NCBI GenBank assembly: GCA_025057115.1
Contig: JANWWZ010000010.1
Coordinates: 29,531 to 93,530 of the forward strand
Length of the DNA: 64,000 nt
From: Bernardetiaceae bacterium
GTDB taxonomy: Bacteria > Bacteroidota > Bacteroidia > Cytophagales > Thermoflexibacteraceae
Direction of reading: 5' to 3'
Shown here: positions 31,975 through 40,863 of the stretch, piece by piece
Layout: each line of letters starts with the position of its first letter
Numbering within the stretch: position 1 is the stretch's first letter
Position numbers and translations under genes: made by a program
Notes under the pieces: generated by a model
The model's database searches: none
What the model was told of the DNA's origin: nothing
What the model saw: only the letters and a program-made list of their open reading frames with translations

Positions 31975-34917
31975 ATGAAAAAAACGCTGTTTGTGAGTGT
32001 CTTAACGTGGCTGCAAATTCTTCCAATAATAGCTCAGCCACAAAGGTATGAATGGAAAACTGGCAAAACGGGTAAGTATACTTACCGCTACGTTACTAAC
32101 GATCCCTTTGGAGCTCGCTTTTACAAGTTGGACAATGGCTTAACGGTAGTGCTGAGCATTAACAAGCGCGAGCCCCGCATTTACACCATGATAACCACGC
32201 GCGCAGGGGCTGTAAACGACCCCCGCACTGATACGGGACTGGCACACTACTTAGAACACCTCATGTTCAAAGGTACTTCTAAATTTGGCACTACAGATTG
32301 GAAAAAAGAAAAAGCACTGCTAACAAAGATAGAAGACCTGTATGATCAATACAGCAAAACTACTGATACAGCCAAGCGCGCTGCCATTTACCGCGAAATA
32401 GACCGCGTTTCTAACCAGGCAGCCCAATTTGCTATTGCTAATGAATACGATAAAATCATGTCAGCGATGGGCTCGCAAGGCACCAATGCTTTTACTGGTT
32501 ATGAATACACTAGCTATTTAGAAGATATTCCCGCTAATGCTTTGGACCGTTATTTGGCAGTGCAGTCGGAGCGCTTCCGCGACCCTGTATTTCGCATTTT
32601 CCATACCGAGCTAGAAACTGTGTACGAGGAAAAAAACATTTCTTTAGACAACGATAACCGCAAAGCCAACGAAGCCCTCTACGCGGCTTTATTTGAAAAG
32701 TACCATCTTAACAAGTCCGTTTTGGGCGATCAAGAGCATCTCAAAAATCCCAATCCGCGGCGCATTCGCAAGTTTTATCAAACCTATTACGTGCCTAACA
32801 ACATGGCTATTATTCTGGTGGGGGATTTAAATCCCGAAGAAGTAATGCCTAAGGTGGAAAAAGCCTTTGCATGGATGAAGCCCCAACCAGTAGAAGACTA
32901 TAAACCTGAACCAGAGCGCGAAATTACCGCTCCGATAGTGCGAGAAGTATTAGGTCCCACCCCTGAAAATGTCGTTTTGGGCTTCCGAATGCCAGGCTTG
33001 TTGGACCGCCGCGCTTCTCTGCTCCTTACAGTAGCTGATGAAATCATGTCCAACCGCGGCGCTGGGCTACTAGACCTAAACCTCAATAAAAAACAATTAG
33101 TGCAAAACAGTTACTCAGGAGTGAGTCAAACTCGGTGGTACAGTGTATGGCAGTTTGGAGGTACGCCTAAAGCAGGGCAGTCCTTAGAAGAAGTGCGGGA
33201 CTTAATCTTGCAGCAATTGGAAAAACTCAAAAAAGGAGATTTTGACCAAGAACTCATCACCGCCGTTGCCAATAATTTCAAACTTAACTACCTACGGCAG
33301 TCAGAAAACAATAACAGCCGTGCCTTAGCTATGATGCGATCGTTTAGCTTGGACTATGGCCAATCATGGGACGAATTTTTGCGCCAAGCCGATGAAATGG
33401 GCAACGTTACCAAGCAAGAGATTGTAGATTTTGTAAACAAATATTGCACAAATAATTATGCAATCGTTTACAAGCGCCGAGGCGAGGATAAAAGCATTTT
33501 GAAGCTGGCTAAACCGCCCATTACTCCTGTTACTCTCAACCGCGATGCACAATCCGACTTTTTCAAAAAAGTTAATGCCATTCCCATGGCAGAAACTAAA
33601 CCCGTTTTTCTCGATTTTGATCGCGATTTGCAGCGCGGAAAAATTGCAGACCGCATAGAATTGCTTTATGCACCAAATACCGATAATCCACTCTATCGCC
33701 TTTCTTTTCGCATAGAAGGTTTAGGAACGTGGAATCACAAATTACTACCTTACGCCGTACAGTACTTGCAGTTCTTGGGCACGGATCAGTACACTTCCGA
33801 GCAAATTAGCAAAACTTTTTATGCCTTAGCTGCCAGTTATAACATCAATCCTGGTCCAGAAACCACTACTATCACCGTAAGTGGTTTGCAGGAAAACATG
33901 AACCAAACCTTGCAATTGCTACAACACTTGCTGCATCGTTGCCAGCCTGATGAAAAAGCATGGCAAGCCCTCAAGACGCGCCTCATGAAAAGCCGTGCAG
34001 ATGCAAAACTCAATAAACAACTTATTATGCAAGGGTTGAGAAGCTATGCTACCTACGGGCAAAAAAATCCATTTAATACCGTGTTAAGTGATGCAGAAAT
34101 TAATGCCATTAAACCTGAGCAGCTTGTAGAGGTATTGCATCAACTGACCGCATATCCGCATACGGTTATCTACTACGGTCCCAAGTCTGTTGAGGAAATC
34201 AGTCAAACACTGGCTCAAATAATGCCTCCTCCAGCGAGTTTTCATTCCCTACCCCCACCAGCCAATTTTGAAAGGCAACCTACAGAAAAAAACCAAATCC
34301 TTTTTGCTCACTACGACATGGTGCAGGTAGAGATATCTTGGATTAGGGTAACAGAGCCGTTTAATCACGCCTTGACCCCTGTGGTGCAAATGTTCAATGA
34401 ATACTTTGGCGGCAATATGAGCTCGTTAGTCTTTCAGTCTCTGCGCGAAGCAAAAGCCTTAGCTTATTCTACCTATGCTACCTATGGACAGCCCGCCAAA
34501 AAAGAGGATAAGTACACCTTAACAGGTTATATTGGTACCCAAGCCGATAAAATACACCAAGCAATAGAAGGTATGAATGAACTGCTCACCACCTTGCCTC
34601 AAGCGCAGAATATGTTTGAACTTGCTCGTAAGAGTTTGAAAAAAACTATTGAAAATGAACGCATTACTCGCGATGATGTCATTTATGCCTACCTATCGGC
34701 AAAAGATCTAGGGCTTAAGGAAGACCGCCGCAAGGCAGTTTACGAAAAGATAGATAAATTCACTTTTGATGATATTAAGCGATTCCACACTGAAAAGCTC
34801 TCGGGCAAACCTTATGTGTACTGCATTGTGGGCTCTCAAGAAAAAATTAACTTAGAAGAGCTCAAGCGATATGGCGAGGTTAAAAAGCTCAGCTTAGAGG
34901 AAATTTTCGGCTACTAA
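31975..34917 (+). CDS. Secreted M16-family zinc metallopeptidase
   Basis: A 980-residue protein from ATG 31975 (an in-frame TTG lies 12 bases upstream), with a signal peptide MKKTLFVSVLTWLQILPIIAQ. The first M16 domain carries the inverted zinc motif HYLEHLMFKGT (His91, Glu94, His95) and ETVYEEKN about 140 residues later, which supplies the distal Glu. An unusual KTTDTAKRAAIYREIDR insert lies between them. The second half repeats the M16 fold without the motif, as in pitrilysin/insulysin-type enzymes (LREAKALAYSTYATYGQP). It degrades peptides in a clamshell chamber, probably in the periplasm. A strong terminator follows. Confidence 0.93.
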   Translation: MKKTLFVSVLTWLQILPIIAQPQRYEWKTGKTGKYTYRYVTNDPFGARFYKLDNGLTVVLSINKREPRIYTMITTRAGAVNDPRTDTGLAHYLEHLMFKGTSKFGTTDWKKEKALLTKIEDLYDQYSKTTDTAKRAAIYREIDRVSNQAAQFAIANEYDKIMSAMGSQGTNAFTGYEYTSYLEDIPANALDRYLAVQSERFRDPVFRIFHTELETVYEEKNISLDNDNRKANEALYAALFEKYHLNKSVLGDQEHLKNPNPRRIRKFYQTYYVPNNMAIILVGDLNPEEVMPKVEKAFAWMKPQPVEDYKPEPEREITAPIVREVLGPTPENVVLGFRMPGLLDRRASLLLTVADEIMSNRGAGLLDLNLNKKQLVQNSYSGVSQTRWYSVWQFGGTPKAGQSLEEVRDLILQQLEKLKKGDFDQELITAVANNFKLNYLRQSENNNSRALAMMRSFSLDYGQSWDEFLRQADEMGNVTKQEIVDFVNKYCTNNYAIVYKRRGEDKSILKLAKPPITPVTLNRDAQSDFFKKVNAIPMAETKPVFLDFDRDLQRGKIADRIELLYAPNTDNPLYRLSFRIEGLGTWNHKLLPYAVQYLQFLGTDQYTSEQISKTFYALAASYNINPGPETTTITVSGLQENMNQTLQLLQHLLHRCQPDEKAWQALKTRLMKSRADAKLNKQLIMQGLRSYATYGQKNPFNTVLSDAEINAIKPEQLVEVLHQLTAYPHTVIYYGPKSVEEISQTLAQIMPPPASFHSLPPPANFERQPTEKNQILFAHYDMVQVEISWIRVTEPFNHALTPVVQMFNEYFGGNMSSLVFQSLREAKALAYSTYATYGQPAKKEDKYTLTGYIGTQADKIHQAIEGMNELLTTLPQAQNMFELARKSLKKTIENERITRDDVIYAYLSAKDLGLKEDRRKAVYEKIDKFTFDDIKRFHTEKLSGKPYVYCIVGSQEKINLEELKRYGEVKKLSLEEIFGY

Positions 34918-34923
34918 GCAAAG

Positions 34924-34962
34924 CAACTGGCAGGAGACAAAACCTGCCAGTTGTTTAATTTT
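34924..34962 (+). terminator. Rho-independent terminator after the M16 peptidase
   Basis: Perfect 11-bp stem caactggcagg (34924-34934) and cctgccagttg (34943-34953) with an 8-base loop agacaaaa, followed by tttaatttt. lpxK starts eight bases after the tract. Confidence 0.85.
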
Positions 34963-34969
34963 CGTCCTG

Positions 34970-36022
34970 ATGGCTCCTGTTTTTAGTTTTCTCTGGCATT
35001 TGATAGCTGCACCACCTGCTGCCTTGTATAGCCTATTGATGCGCTTTCGCAATCATTTGTACGACATCGGCAGCAAACCAGAGATTCACTTTGAAATACC
35101 AATTATTAGCATAGGCAACCTAACCGCAGGCGGAACGGGAAAAACCCCTCTTACAGAATACCTCATCAATTTGTTGATAGACCATAAACAAGTAGCAGTC
35201 CTTAGCAGAGGATATGGCAGGCAAACACGCGGCTTTCTGCTAGCAGAATCCACCGCTACGGCAGCTACTATAGGCGATGAGCCTATGCAGTACTTGGTCA
35301 AGTTTGGCAGTCGAATTACTCTTGCCGTTAGTGAAGACCGAGTTATTGCCATTCCTGAAATTCTTTTTGCAAATCCTGATATAGAAGTCATCCTGTTGGA
35401 TGATGCTTATCAACATCGCAGAGTAGGCAGGAAACTCAACTTATTGCTTACTAGCTATGAGCGACCATTTTACAGCGATTACGTAATGCCTCGAGGTTGG
35501 CTGCGAGAACCACGCAAAGGAGCTTCCCGCGCCGATGCGATAGTAGTAACCAAATGTCCTCCAGCTCTTACTTTGCAACAGAAAGAAAAAATAACCGCTG
35601 CCATTGGTCAATATGCTGGCGTCAATAAGCCTGTGTTTTTTACCACTTTTCACTATGCAGCCCCACACTCCTTTCACCCTGAAGGAAAAAAACTTCCTGA
35701 AGGCAGCCGAGTAATACTAGTAGCAGGAATTGCTCAGAGAGGACTTTGGGAAGCTACCATGCAAAGCCGTTTTGAGGTGGTAGAAAAATATGCCTTCCCC
35801 GATCATTATCGCTATTCGGAAAAGGATGCCAGCAGGCTTGTCTTTGCCTGCCAGCGGCAGGAAGCAGCATTGCTATGCACCGAAAAAGACATGGTAAAGC
35901 TACAACCACTACTAAAAAAAGTCAACGCAGGCATTCAAGCGTTTTTCCAACCCATTAAAGTGGTGTTTCTTGAGGAGGAAGAACATTTTAAACAGTTGGT
36001 TTTCAAAGCAATAGAGTTATGA
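34970..36022 (+). CDS. lpxK: Tetraacyldisaccharide 4'-kinase (lipid A biosynthesis)
   Basis: A 350-residue protein with the LpxK layout. An N-terminal hydrophobic segment (FSFLWHLIAAPPAALYSLLM) anchors it to the inner membrane. The P-loop is GNLTAGGTGKTPLTEYL (about 47-63); LSRGYGRQTRGF and ILLDDAYQHRRVGR (about 143-156) match LpxK. DRVIAIPEIL and MVKLQPLLKK near the C-terminus also fit. It phosphorylates the 4' position of the lipid A disaccharide. It leads a tight run with a methyltransferase (four-base overlap), a TMEM220-type protein and purE. Confidence 0.95.
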   Translation: MAPVFSFLWHLIAAPPAALYSLLMRFRNHLYDIGSKPEIHFEIPIISIGNLTAGGTGKTPLTEYLINLLIDHKQVAVLSRGYGRQTRGFLLAESTATAATIGDEPMQYLVKFGSRITLAVSEDRVIAIPEILFANPDIEVILLDDAYQHRRVGRKLNLLLTSYERPFYSDYVMPRGWLREPRKGASRADAIVVTKCPPALTLQQKEKITAAIGQYAGVNKPVFFTTFHYAAPHSFHPEGKKLPEGSRVILVAGIAQRGLWEATMQSRFEVVEKYAFPDHYRYSEKDASRLVFACQRQEAALLCTEKDMVKLQPLLKKVNAGIQAFFQPIKVVFLEEEEHFKQLVFKAIEL

Positions 36023-36615
36023 CTGACATCGTTTTAGACAAATCCTATTGGCGTGCCCGCTATCAATCCTGCCAAACTGGCTGGGATATTGGCGGGGTGA
36101 GTCAGCCGCTAAAAGCCTACATAGATCAACTACCTGAAAAGGCTAAAAATTACCGCATTTTGATTCCCGGCGCTGGCAATGCTTATGAAGCTGAATATTT
36201 ATGGCAAAAAGGGTTCTTGCGCGTATTTGTGTTAGACATTGCTCCTGAGCCTTTGGAAAATTTTAAAGCGCGCGTGCCTGATTTCCCTACTCATCAACTG
36301 ATAGAAGAGGACTTTTTTCTTCTACAAGGTCAGTTTGATCTGGTAATAGAACAAACTTTTTTCTGTGCTTTGTTGCCCGCGCAACGACCTCACTACGCCA
36401 AAAAAATGGCCGAATTAATTGTTCCAAATGGAAAATTAGTAGGAGTCTTGTTCAACGTTTCCCTTAACACTGACCGACCCCCTTTTGGAGGAAGTGCGCA
36501 AGAGTATCGCCGTTACTTTGATCCTTATTTTCGTTACAAGCATTTTGCGCCTTGCTATAATAGCATTCCGCCACGTCAAGGAAGTGAATTATTTATATGT
36601 TTGGAACGCCTGTAG
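36019..36615 (+). CDS. SAM-dependent methyltransferase, thiopurine S-methyltransferase-like
   Basis: A 198-residue class I methyltransferase. YWRARYQSCQTGWDIGGVSQPLKAY at the N-terminus and RILIPGAGNAYEAEYLW, the SAM-binding loop (about 46), are typical of the TPMT family; FVLDIAPEPLENF follows with an acidic ribose-binding residue and LVIEQTFFCALLPAQRPHY after that. It probably methylates a thiol or halide-like small molecule; the substrate is unknown. ATGA overlap with lpxK implies coupled translation, although no metabolic link is apparent. Confidence 0.85.
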   Translation: MTDIVLDKSYWRARYQSCQTGWDIGGVSQPLKAYIDQLPEKAKNYRILIPGAGNAYEAEYLWQKGFLRVFVLDIAPEPLENFKARVPDFPTHQLIEEDFFLLQGQFDLVIEQTFFCALLPAQRPHYAKKMAELIVPNGKLVGVLFNVSLNTDRPPFGGSAQEYRRYFDPYFRYKHFAPCYNSIPPRQGSELFICLERL

Positions 36616-36682
36616 CGATTTTTTGCTAACATATTAGCCCATCATTAGCGTTTTATTTTGTAAATTGAGGGCATATACTGCC

Positions 36683-37051
36683 ATGGTGTTGAAAATTACC
36701 AATTTAGTACTTACAGGGGTGTTTGCCTTATTTGCATGGTTCCAGCTCAACGATCCAGACCCTGTATTGTGGACTAGCCTTTATGGCAGTGTAGCTATCT
36801 TATCGTTATTAGCCTTTTTTGGCATTTATCCTATTTGGGCACTGGTAATAGGGATGGTGGTTTGTGTAGGAGGAGCGGTTTACTTATTGCCTAGCGTATG
36901 GGATTGGCTCATAAACCATCCCGATGTGAGTTTGCTTACTGGCATGTCTGCTGAGCGAATGTACATTGAAGAATCTCGGGAGTGTTTTGGGCTGTTATTA
37001 GCGCTGGCGTGTTTGGTTTTTCACTATTTTGCAGCTAAAAAGTTACGTTAG
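36683..37051 (+). CDS. TMEM220-like small integral membrane protein
   Basis: A 122-residue protein from ATG 36683; a longer frame opens with TTG at 36665, but the ATG gives a clean first helix (MVLKITNLVLTGVFALFAWF). Four hydrophobic segments are visible, with the TMEM220-like signature FAWFQLNDPDPVLWTSLYGS at the first loop. TMEM220-family proteins are uncharacterised. purE begins immediately after its stop, so it belongs to the lpxK-purE run. Confidence 0.75.
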   Translation: MVLKITNLVLTGVFALFAWFQLNDPDPVLWTSLYGSVAILSLLAFFGIYPIWALVIGMVVCVGGAVYLLPSVWDWLINHPDVSLLTGMSAERMYIEESRECFGLLLALACLVFHYFAAKKLR

Positions 37052-37546
37052 ATGGTAGGTATTATTATGGGAAGCCAATCGGATATGCCAGTAATGCAAC
37101 AGGCTGCCGAAATCTTAGAGCAATTGGGAGCAAGCTATGAAATGACGATTGTATCAGCGCACCGCACCCCTTTGCGCATGGTGGAGTATGCCCAGAGTGC
37201 ACGGTCAAGAGGGTTAAAGGTGATTATTGCTGGAGCGGGAGGGGCAGCCCATTTACCGGGCATGGTCGCTTCGCTGACTACCTTGCCCGTAATAGGAGTA
37301 CCCATTAAGTCAAGTAATTCTATTGATGGATGGGATTCTATTCTTTCCATTCTGCAAATGCCCGCTGGAGTACCTGTAGCTACTGTTGCTCTCAATGGTG
37401 CCACTAATGCAGGTATTTTAGCTGCCCAGATTCTTGGCATTTACGACCAGCACATTGCTTTGCAGTTAGAACAATACAAACATTCCTTAGCAGCTAAGGT
37501 AATGGCAGCCGCTCAAGAAGTAGCACAAATTCGGAAAGGAGCATAA
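37052..37546 (+). CDS. purE: N5-carboxyaminoimidazole ribonucleotide mutase
   Basis: A 164-residue class I Pur[35 protein letters not shown] (the catalytic His in the SAHRTP loop) and [15 protein letters not shown], followed by [10 protein letters not shown], are diagnostic. It moves the carboxylate in purine biosynthesis, turning N5-CAIR into CAIR. No purK is visible in the window. It starts on the base after the TMEM220-like stop and is followed after one base by a carboxypeptidase-like protein gene. Confidence 0.96.
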   Translation: MVGIIMGSQSDMPVMQQAAEILEQLGASYEMTIVSAHRTPLRMVEYAQSARSRGLKVIIAGAGGAAHLPGMVASLTTLPVIGVPIKSSNSIDGWDSILSILQMPAGVPVATVALNGATNAGILAAQILGIYDQHIALQLEQYKHSLAAKVMAAAQEVAQIRKGA

Positions 37547-37547
37547 A

Positions 37548-38198
37548 ATGAACCGATTGATTGGTTTACTTGCCGGAGGTGTCATAATGCTAAATATGAT
37601 AGTACCCTTCTCTGCATGGGCACAAGGGGAGCGCAAAGTCATTATGTTTTCTGGCATTGTGGTAGATGGAGATAGTTCCTATGGAGTGCGAGGTGTACAT
37701 GTTTACGTACCACGTGCTGGAAGGGGAACTGTTACCGATGCATTGGGCTACTTCAGCCTTCCTACTATGGTAGGAGATACGGTCGTGATTAGTGCAGTAG
37801 GTTATAAGACCCATAAGATGGTTATTCCTCGCCGCGAGGATAATGCTTTTTCTGTCATGATTAATCTCAAAACCGAGACTACTTATCTTCCAGAGGTGGA
37901 AATTTTGCCTTTCCCCACTGAAGAACTTTTTAAAGAAGCCTTTATAGCTCTTAAACTTCCCGATGAGGAAAAATACCGCAACATGGAGCGCAACCTTGCT
38001 CATGAACGATTAGTGCGCATGTCAGCGGCAATGCCTATGGATGGTAGTTTGAACTTCCGAAATTACCTCAACACTAATATTAACTCCATAGCAAACCGCA
38101 ACTTTGCTACTACCTTGCCTTTGCTAAACCCTTTTGCATGGGCTCAATTCATTCAATCTATCAAGCGAGGCGATTTGAAGAAAAAGAAAAACAACTAA
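37548..38198 (+). CDS. Secreted carboxypeptidase-regulatory-like domain protein
   Basis: A 216-residue protein with a signal peptide ending AWAQ. Residues about 32-105 form a carboxypeptidase D regulatory-like beta sandwich (FSGIVVDGDSSYGVRGVHVYV, GTVTDALGYFSLP, GDTVVISAVGYKTHK), as found at the N-terminus of TonB-dependent receptors and in stand-alone Bacteroidota proteins. The C-terminal half is helical and rich in Asn and Leu, ending in a lysine-rich tail DLKKKKNN. Role unknown; probably periplasmic. It is tightly coupled to purE (one base). Confidence 0.75.
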   Translation: MNRLIGLLAGGVIMLNMIVPFSAWAQGERKVIMFSGIVVDGDSSYGVRGVHVYVPRAGRGTVTDALGYFSLPTMVGDTVVISAVGYKTHKMVIPRREDNAFSVMINLKTETTYLPEVEILPFPTEELFKEAFIALKLPDEEKYRNMERNLAHERLVRMSAAMPMDGSLNFRNYLNTNINSIANRNFATTLPLLNPFAWAQFIQSIKRGDLKKKKNN

Positions 38199-38213
38199 AG
38201 CTACCAAATTGCG

Positions 38214-38221
38214 TACTTTTG
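38214..38221 (+). promoter_or_regulatory. Putative -7 element of the mreBCD operon
   Basis: TACTTTTG matches TAnnTTTG and ends 40 bases before the mreB start. No TTG is seen at the usual spacing upstream. Confidence 0.35.
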
Positions 38222-38261
38222 CGCTTTGAAAAAGTAAACACAATCGCAAGAATAGAACTCC

Positions 38262-39287
38262 ATGGGACTTTTCGACATATTTTCCAGCGATATTGCCATC
38301 GATTTAGGGACGGCAAATACGCTAATTATGCACAAAAATAAAATTGTGGTGGAAGAGCCGTCCATCATTGCCATTGATAAAACTACTAACAAGGTTATTG
38401 CAGTAGGCAGGGAAGCAATGATGATGCACGAAAAAACACATGATAACATAAAAACCATACGCCCTTTGCGCGATGGCGTAATTGCAGACTTTCACGCTGC
38501 CGAACACATGATTCGCGGCATGATTAAGATGATAAACACCGGAAAGCGGCTAATTGCTCCCTCGCATCGGATGGTTATTTGCATTCCTTCAGGAATTACA
38601 GAAGTAGAAAAACGTGCCGTTCGCGACTCGGCAGAACACGCTGGCGCAAAAGAGGTTTACATGATTCACGAACCCATTGCTGCCGCTATCGGCATTGGTA
38701 TCGATATTGAAAAGCCTATCGGTACGATGATCGTGGACATTGGTGGTGGCACTACCGAAATTGCTGTGATTGCTCTTTCAGGCATTGTATGCGATCAATC
38801 AGTGCGAACAGCTGGGGACGTATTCAACCGAGATATTTTAGACTACATGCGCCGCCAGCACAATTTATTAATCGGTGAACGGTCTGCCGAACGCATCAAA
38901 ATAGAGGTAGGATCCGCCCTTGCCGAGCTAGATAACCCCCCAGATGACTACGAGGTCCGCGGTCGAGACCTAATGACTGGCATCCCCAAAGTAGTAAAAG
39001 TATCCTATTCCGAAATAGCATTTGCCATAGATAAGTCAGTTTCTAAAATTGAAGAAGCCGTCCTTAAAGCCCTTGAAACTTCTCCGCCAGAGCTAGCAGC
39101 TGATATATACGACAATGGCATTTATCTCACTGGAGGAGGAGCCTTGCTGCGCGGCTTAGCAAAACGCTTGCACATGAAAACCAAACTTCCTGTTCACATA
39201 GCCGATGACCCTTTGCGGGCAGTAGTGCGCGGCACCGGGATAGCCCTAGCCAAATTGAACGAGTACAGAAGTGTATTGATGACATAA
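38262..39287 (+). CDS. mreB: Rod-shape-determining actin-like protein MreB
   Basis: A 341-residue protein. The actin-fold phosphate loops are DIAIDLGTANTLI (phosphate 1) and IVDIGGGTTEIAVIAL (phosphate 2); MIHEPIAAAIGIGIDIEKP, GERSAERIKIEVGSA and the adenosine loop YLTGGGALLRGLAKRL complete the MreB pattern. It forms membrane-associated filaments that guide cell-wall synthesis. mreC and mreD follow directly, giving the standard order. Confidence 0.97.
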   Translation: MGLFDIFSSDIAIDLGTANTLIMHKNKIVVEEPSIIAIDKTTNKVIAVGREAMMMHEKTHDNIKTIRPLRDGVIADFHAAEHMIRGMIKMINTGKRLIAPSHRMVICIPSGITEVEKRAVRDSAEHAGAKEVYMIHEPIAAAIGIGIDIEKPIGTMIVDIGGGTTEIAVIALSGIVCDQSVRTAGDVFNRDILDYMRRQHNLLIGERSAERIKIEVGSALAELDNPPDDYEVRGRDLMTGIPKVVKVSYSEIAFAIDKSVSKIEEAVLKALETSPPELAADIYDNGIYLTGGGALLRGLAKRLHMKTKLPVHIADDPLRAVVRGTGIALAKLNEYRSVLMT

Positions 39288-39312
39288 CTAACTAAATAGC
39301 CTTGTTGCAACT

Positions 39313-40155
39313 GTGCGACAAATTTTACTTCTACTAGTTCGCTATAGAAATTTTTTCCTGTTTGTTGTACTGGAAGCTATCGCTTTGGGACTTATTCAGA
39401 GCAATAACATTTACCACCATGCTGTTTTATTCACTTTCAGTAACCGCATTGCTGGATATTTCAACTACTTACGCCTTTCTTTAGTGCAATACCTGCAATT
39501 GGGTCAGCAAAATCGAATACTGTCTGAGCAAAATGCACTGCTGTTGCAACAACTGCTTCAACGTCCTAAAGCCGACACAGTGCTTTACACCTCCCCCTAC
39601 CTTCAAGGATATTACTTAATCCCTGCTCGCGTAATTCACAATTCTATTGCTTTTCAAAACAATTACTTGTTGCTAGACAAGGGAACCAAAGACGGCGTAA
39701 AACCAGGAATGGGCATTGTTACTCCTAACGGGGTGGTGGGGAAGGTAAAATCTTGTACAGAACATGTTTCGTTGGCTTATTCTTTTCTGCACAACGACTT
39801 GAGTGTTTCAGTGAAAGTAAAAAGGCTCAACATTTTGGGCACGCTTAAGTGGCGTCCTGGCAACCCCACCCAAGCTGATTTGCTTTACATCAGTCAGCAT
39901 GAAAAAGTAGCTTTAGGCGATACGATAGTTACCGCTGGATTTAATGCAGTGTATCCGCCCAATTTGCCTATAGGGATCATCTCTAACATTCGCCGCGAGA
40001 GCATTACTTTAGCAAACAATGCCTTTCTCGACTTGCAAGTACGCCTTCATATCAACTATGCTGCATTAGATCATGTGTATATCGTCGGTCATAGTTTAAC
40101 CGACCAAATTAATCAACTTACTAACCAAGTTTCTCCAGAAGTTGCAAAAGACTAA
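39313..40155 (+). CDS. mreC: Rod-shape-determining protein MreC
   Basis: A 280-residue protein starting at GTG 39313; no in-frame ATG gives the N-terminal helix. It has one membrane helix (FLFVVLEAIALGLI), a short coiled coil (LQQLLQRPK region) and a periplasmic beta domain with NNYLLLDKGTKDGVKPGMGIVTPNGVVGKV, diagnostic of MreC, and NLPIGIISNI. It links MreB to the peptidoglycan synthases. It is separated from mreB by 25 bases and from mreD by 11. Confidence 0.93.
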   Translation: MRQILLLLVRYRNFFLFVVLEAIALGLIQSNNIYHHAVLFTFSNRIAGYFNYLRLSLVQYLQLGQQNRILSEQNALLLQQLLQRPKADTVLYTSPYLQGYYLIPARVIHNSIAFQNNYLLLDKGTKDGVKPGMGIVTPNGVVGKVKSCTEHVSLAYSFLHNDLSVSVKVKRLNILGTLKWRPGNPTQADLLYISQHEKVALGDTIVTAGFNAVYPPNLPIGIISNIRRESITLANNAFLDLQVRLHINYAALDHVYIVGHSLTDQINQLTNQVSPEVAKD

Positions 40156-40166
40156 CGCACCATGCT

Positions 40167-40673
40167 ATGGGCGAAAAGTTCCCAATAATATTGCTTCAAA
40201 CCATTGTTTACCTACTGCTGCAACTTTTCTTTTTAAAAGATGTTGCTTTGTTTAACCGAGCAGTTTGCTTGATTTACATCATGCCCATTTTGCTTGTACC
40301 CGCCAATGCAAAACCTTGGCAATTTATGTTATTTGCTTTTGCAACTGGTTTGTTAGCAGACTTAGGATATGCCACTGGCGGCGTACATACGGGCGCTTGT
40401 GTATTGATTGGTTTCATAAGACCTCATTTGCTCGGTTTGCTCGTCCCTACGGGAGGGTATGATACTTCAATGTTATCCATCGATGCAATTAGCTGGCGGT
40501 GGTTTTTGCTCTACAGCAGCATTATGGTATTTATTCATCATTTCGCTTTATTTATGCTGGAGGCATTCAGTTTTACTTTTTTTGCGCAAACGATATTATC
40601 TACTTTAGCCAGTAGTCTATTTACGCTGGCTGCATTGCTAATTTTCCAACTACTTTTCTACCGTCGAAGTTAA
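40167..40673 (+). CDS. mreD: Rod-shape-determining protein MreD-like
   Basis: A 168-residue integral membrane protein with about five hydrophobic segments, in the MreD position after mreC. FATGLLADLGYATGGVHTGACVLIGFIRP contains the weak MreD pattern (GLLxDL followed by HTG). MreD proteins are poorly conserved, so the identification rests mainly on context. The next genes expected in many bacteria, the penicillin-binding protein 2 and rodA, are absent; a roughly 190-base gap leads to dnaK. Confidence 0.85.
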   Translation: MGEKFPIILLQTIVYLLLQLFFLKDVALFNRAVCLIYIMPILLVPANAKPWQFMLFAFATGLLADLGYATGGVHTGACVLIGFIRPHLLGLLVPTGGYDTSMLSIDAISWRWFLLYSSIMVFIHHFALFMLEAFSFTFFAQTILSTLASSLFTLAALLIFQLLFYRRS

Positions 40674-40723
40674 ACACTGGTCAAGTAGGGGGTGAGTCAA
40701 ACCTTTTGTGATGAGTGGCGTGC

Positions 40724-40744
40724 CTCATGCCTGCGGAGCATGAG
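40724..40744 (+). terminator. Possible terminator hairpin after mreD
   Basis: Inverted repeat ctcatgc (40724-40730) and gcatgag (40738-40744) with a 7-base loop, followed by taattta. It lies 51 bases after the mreD stop and could end the mre transcript. The U tract is weak. Confidence 0.35.
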
Positions 40745-40863
40745 TAATTTACTGCCATTATGTCAGTTTTGGCATGGGTTCTTGAGGTGGCATACGCCTT
40801 GTAAATTAGTCAGAGAATGCGCAACAGCGCTTGTTAAAAGTTAGCAATAAAACGACAAACGGT

